Below are positions 31,072 to 33,376 of a stretch of DNA of 33,376 nucleotides, piece after piece. Source of the stretch: an uncultured Planctomycetaceae bacterium (GTDB lineage: Bacteria > Planctomycetota > Planctomycetia > Pirellulales > UBA1268); contig CAISJI010000130.1 of NCBI GenBank assembly GCA_903885565.1, positions 1 to 33,376 on the forward strand. Direction: 5' to 3'. Position 1 is the first letter of the stretch; every line of letters starts with the position of its first letter. The notes under the pieces are model-generated. The model was not told where the DNA came from, did not search any database, and saw nothing but the letters and a program-made list of their open reading frames with translations. Position numbers and translations under genes: made by a program.

Positions 31072-32499
31072 ATGAACGTCAAGGCACTCGGTTCGCGGGT
31101 CTCGCACGGGAAGCGGGGCTGTGGGCAGCGACAGTGGTCTACCAGCCGGCATCGCTGGCTGCACTCTAGCCTGGCGCTGATCGCGATCGGCCTCGGTTCG
31201 CTGGCCACTCCGGCGCTGGCCCAGATGGGCGGCTTCGGGTTTGGTGGTCAGGCGGTGGGCGGGATCTCCGTCGATGCCCGCGGCATTGTTCAGGATCTCG
31301 ATCCGCAGGCTCGCGAGGCCCTGGCTGTGGCTCGTCGGCAGGCGCTCGGTGAAATGGCAGCCGGCAGCCAATCGGCGCTGCGGAAAGTGTCACTCGCACG
31401 CCTGATCGCCGCGGTGGAACAATTCGCCGCTGGGCAGCAGCCCCTGCCTCCCGAGGCGCTCCTCCTCGGCGGCCTCGAGCGCATCACGCATGTTTTTGTC
31501 GATCCTGACGGCCACGACATCATCCTCGCTGGTCCGGCCGATGCGGCGGTGGTCGATGCCCAAGGAAATCTGGTGGGTGCGGCCAGCGGCAAGCCGCTCC
31601 TGCAGTTGGAGGATTTTCTGGTGGCCCTGCGGGCCATTGAGGGGGCCCGTGCGGGCGGCATGCGCTGCTCGATCGATCCGAGTCCAGAGGGCGTGGCCCG
31701 CCTGCAGCAATTTCTGAAAAATCAAAAGACGATCGGCTCCGATCCGGAGGCAACGCTCCGCTCGATGGAGGAGGTGATGGGGCCGCAGATGGTGACAGTT
31801 GGCGGCGTGCCGACCAACAGCCGGTTTGCCCGCGTGCTGGTCGCCGCCGATTACCGTCTCAAGCGCATTGGCATGGGGCTGGAGCCCTCGGGAGTGAAGG
31901 GGATTCCGAGCTATCTGGAACTGGTTCCTCCCGGCACGGCCTCGGCCGCCACGCTGCCCCGCTTCTGGCTGGAGGCCTCATACGACCCGATCGCCCGTGA
32001 TCCCGATGAGCTGGCCTGGCAGTTGAGCGGCCGGCGGATGAAGTGCCTCACGGAAACCGATCTCTTCGGCAAGGATGGAGCGAAGCGCGGAGCGGGGCCA
32101 ACCGACAAGCTCGCCGCCAGTTGGTGCGCGAAGATGACCGACCATTACGACGAACTCGCTGCCGAGCAGCCGGTCTTTGCCGAGCTGGCCAATTGCGTCG
32201 ATCTGGCGGTGGTGGCGGCGCTCATCCATGGCCGCCAGCTCGACCAGCGGGCGGGGCTCGATCTGAGCCCGCTGCTCGATGCCACGCGTGTTTCGCTGCC
32301 CGCCTACGAGGCCCCCAGCACGATCCCCACGGTGGCCAGTGCCATCAAGAAGGGGTCCCGCTGGGTGGTGAGCGCCTCTGGGGGCGTGCAGTTTCAGCCG
32401 TGGGAATTTGTGGCCAGCACTGGCGAATCGGCCGACGTCGCTGCCGCCCGTGCCGCAGCGCTCGCCGCCCGTCCGACTGACGGCTGGTGCTGGGACTGA
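31072..32499 (+). CDS. Exported DUF1598 protein
   Basis: The 475-residue protein has a long basic N-terminus and a signal sequence (SSLALIAIGLGSLATPALAQ near 32-51), then a Gly-rich linker, GGFGFGGQAVGGISVDARG. The rest matches the DUF1598 family of planctomycetes: VARRQALGEMAAGS, LRKVSLARL, VDPDGHDIILAGPAD, LLQLEDFLVALRAI, CSIDPSPEGVARLQQFL, VGGVPTNSRFARVLVAADYRLKRI (cut here to GGVPTNSRFARVLVAADY) and PRFWLEASYDPI. Function unknown; export to the periplasm is likely. ATG 31072 has GAGGTC about 7 bases upstream and sits just before the signal sequence. The upstream open frame from 30772 is rejected. It converges with the kinase-like gene. Confidence 0.88.
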   Translation: MNVKALGSRVSHGKRGCGQRQWSTSRHRWLHSSLALIAIGLGSLATPALAQMGGFGFGGQAVGGISVDARGIVQDLDPQAREALAVARRQALGEMAAGSQSALRKVSLARLIAAVEQFAAGQQPLPPEALLLGGLERITHVFVDPDGHDIILAGPADAAVVDAQGNLVGAASGKPLLQLEDFLVALRAIEGARAGGMRCSIDPSPEGVARLQQFLKNQKTIGSDPEATLRSMEEVMGPQMVTVGGVPTNSRFARVLVAADYRLKRIGMGLEPSGVKGIPSYLELVPPGTASAATLPRFWLEASYDPIARDPDELAWQLSGRRMKCLTETDLFGKDGAKRGAGPTDKLAASWCAKMTDHYDELAAEQPVFAELANCVDLAVVAALIHGRQLDQRAGLDLSPLLDATRVSLPAYEAPSTIPTVASAIKKGSRWVVSASGGVQFQPWEFVASTGESADVAAARAAALAARPTDGWCWD

Positions 32500-32560
32500 G
32501 GGTTGATTTTGGGTAGGGTGCGTGAGAGTGGGCTGCCAGCGGCTCGGTGCGGACAAAAAG

Positions 32561-32592
32561 TTCGCCGACCCCTCCGCCTCCACCGCTCGATG
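32561..32592 (+). repeat. Dispersed 32-bp intergenic repeat, copy B
   Basis: This copy matches 9033-9064 in the same orientation with 3 differences in 32 bases. Like copy A, it lies in a spacer between convergent genes, here the DUF1598 and kinase-like genes. TCCACC (32579-32584) and GGTGGA (32599-32604) can pair here. Confidence 0.7.
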
Positions 32593-32612
32593 GGTTCGGG
32601 TGGATCCGGCTA

Positions 32613-33275
32613 TCACGGATGTATTTCCAGCGGTGCTGCCCAGGAAATCGCCGGTAGGCCCGCGGCCGCAGTTGGAAAATATGAGTCCACCCAGCCGGCG
32701 GCGGCCAGAGCCTCGAGTTGATTGTGGCTGGCAGACAGATTTGGCGGCGGCACGCTTTTGACCAGGAGCAGTTTCCCGCCGTACGCAGCCGCCACGCACG
32801 CGGCGATCGAATCGCTCGTCACCTCCCACCCCACCGGGAGCCTCAAGAGTCGCTGGTTCTCCGCCAGCCACTGCGGCACATCGAGGAGACAAGCACCCCG
32901 GCCTCCGGCAGTGGGCCATGCCGTGACCAGCGGCAGCCCGGTCGCCGTTGCTACAAGCCGGGCAGTGATCCCCATCATTTCAATCGCCAGAGCATGCATA
33001 AGTTCCGCCGGCTGCGGGCCGGCAGCGTCGATCTGTCGCAGCCCCTCCACCACACTTCCCCCGCCGACCACCAGCAGTGCCGGAGACTCGGGCGACTGGG
33101 CTGAAAGCGCCCGCAACAGTTCGGTAATTCCCTGCGGCCAGCCGGGCTGGCTGAGCAGACTCCCCCCCAGCTTGATCACCAGCGGCGATTGCGCAGGCAT
33201 TGTCGGCTCGCGCAGCGCCGGTGGTCTGGTTAACAATCCAAACTGCCACTTCCAGTCTTGGCTGTCGCTCGTCAT
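32613..33275 (-). CDS. Amino-acid-kinase family protein, MfnE-like
   Basis: The 220-residue protein has the amino-acid-kinase fold: VIKLGGSLLS at 33-42, VVGGGSVVEGLRQIDA (nucleotide/phosphate loop), a central HALAIEMMGITARLVA, and near the C-terminus WEVTSDSIAACVA followed by LLLVKSVPP. The TSDSIAA plus LVKS combination recalls the short kinases in tetrahydromethanopterin/methanofuran-linked C1 clusters, of which MfnE phosphorylates a furan intermediate. Planctomycetes are known to carry this C1 pathway. The assignment is a family-level inference; other small aspartate/uridylate kinases are possible. ATG 33275 overlaps the upstream gene's stop by 4 bases (ATGA); MPAQSPLVIK at 33200 is an alternative start. 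Confidence 0.7.
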   Translation of the reverse strand: MTSDSQDWKWQFGLLTRPPALREPTMPAQSPLVIKLGGSLLSQPGWPQGITELLRALSAQSPESPALLVVGGGSVVEGLRQIDAAGPQPAELMHALAIEMMGITARLVATATGLPLVTAWPTAGGRGACLLDVPQWLAENQRLLRLPVGWEVTSDSIAACVAAAYGGKLLLVKSVPPPNLSASHNQLEALAAAGWVDSYFPTAAAGLPAISWAAPLEIHP

Positions 33276-33376
33276 GGCACCAAGCCTTGAGCGATCAGCG
33301 CGAGGCTGTGGGCCGGCGCGGCTCGAGAGATCGCCGGGCCGAGCAGCTGCCGCAGTTCAACCACCGGCAGTTTCCA
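33272..33376 (-). CDS. C-terminus of an unidentified upstream gene
   Basis: Thirty-four codons are visible from the window edge, ending ALIAQGLVP before TGA at 33272-33274. The frame is open to the edge, and its stop overlaps the kinase-like start as ATGA, typical of a coupled operon. The fragment includes WKLPVVELRQLLG. It is too short to assign a family, though a C1-pathway gene would fit the kinase call. Confidence 0.7.
   Translation of the reverse strand, partial: WKLPVVELRQLLGPAISRAAPAHSLALIAQGLVP

Overview
The window looks like a chromosome segment of a planctomycete, probably a member of the Pirellulales. This rests on families largely or typically found in that phylum: a DUF1559 pseudopilin-like protein, a PEP-CTERM protein with the variant tail PEIDPSTASSALSLAGG, paired DUF1592-type and DUF1552 proteins, a DUF1598 protein, formylglycine sulfatases, and a secreted quinoprotein-like propeller. 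The DNA is GC-rich throughout. Positions 4500-5200 look less GC-rich by eye.

Positions 1-5700 are accessory-like. A truncated minus-strand gene leaves the left edge. A His-rich small lipoprotein is translationally coupled to the DUF1559 protein. They are followed by a Ycf46-like AAA+ ATPase, a 52-residue ORF with a strong ribosome binding site, a 3'-truncated DUF2721 gene, and a PEP-CTERM gene. The PEP-CTERM gene lies between two inverted, hairpin-forming repeats of about 100 bp. A 20-bp tandem repeat array (5 full copies plus a partial) follows.

Positions 5700-9000 hold a SulP-type anion/bicarbonate transporter with a PII-like (SbtB-like) regulator downstream on the same strand, then a secreted alpha/beta hydrolase. 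Positions 9100-15400 hold a minus-strand pair, a quinoprotein-like propeller downstream of a single ORF that encodes two complete sulfatase domains. Divergent from it are a SnoaL-like protein and a TIM-barrel glycosidase-like protein. Positions 15579-19347 are a DUF1592-family c-type cytochrome-like protein and a Tat-exported DUF1552 partner, a pair common in planctomycetes.

Positions 19361-25687 concern envelope functions: an FtsX-like permease and its ATPase (4-bp overlap), a divergent TolC-like outer membrane factor, and a proline/alanine-rich exported protein with a planctomycete-type C-terminal domain. Positions 25975-28821 are pyrB-pyrC, overlapping by one base, followed by a NYN/YacP-like nuclease. 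A FHA-GAF-AAA+-Fis sigma-54 activator and a DUF1598 protein come next. The right edge has an amino-acid-kinase protein resembling MfnE of tetrahydromethanopterin/methanofuran-linked C1 pathways, overlapping an upstream gene that leaves the window.

No rRNA, tRNA, CRISPR array, intact transposase or phage module was recognised. The most unusual items are the double sulfatase ORF, the inverted structured repeats around the PEP-CTERM gene with a truncated gene at one edge, the 20-bp array, the His-rich lipoprotein coupled to DUF1559, and the SulP/PII pair. All family assignments were made by reading translations, without database searches.
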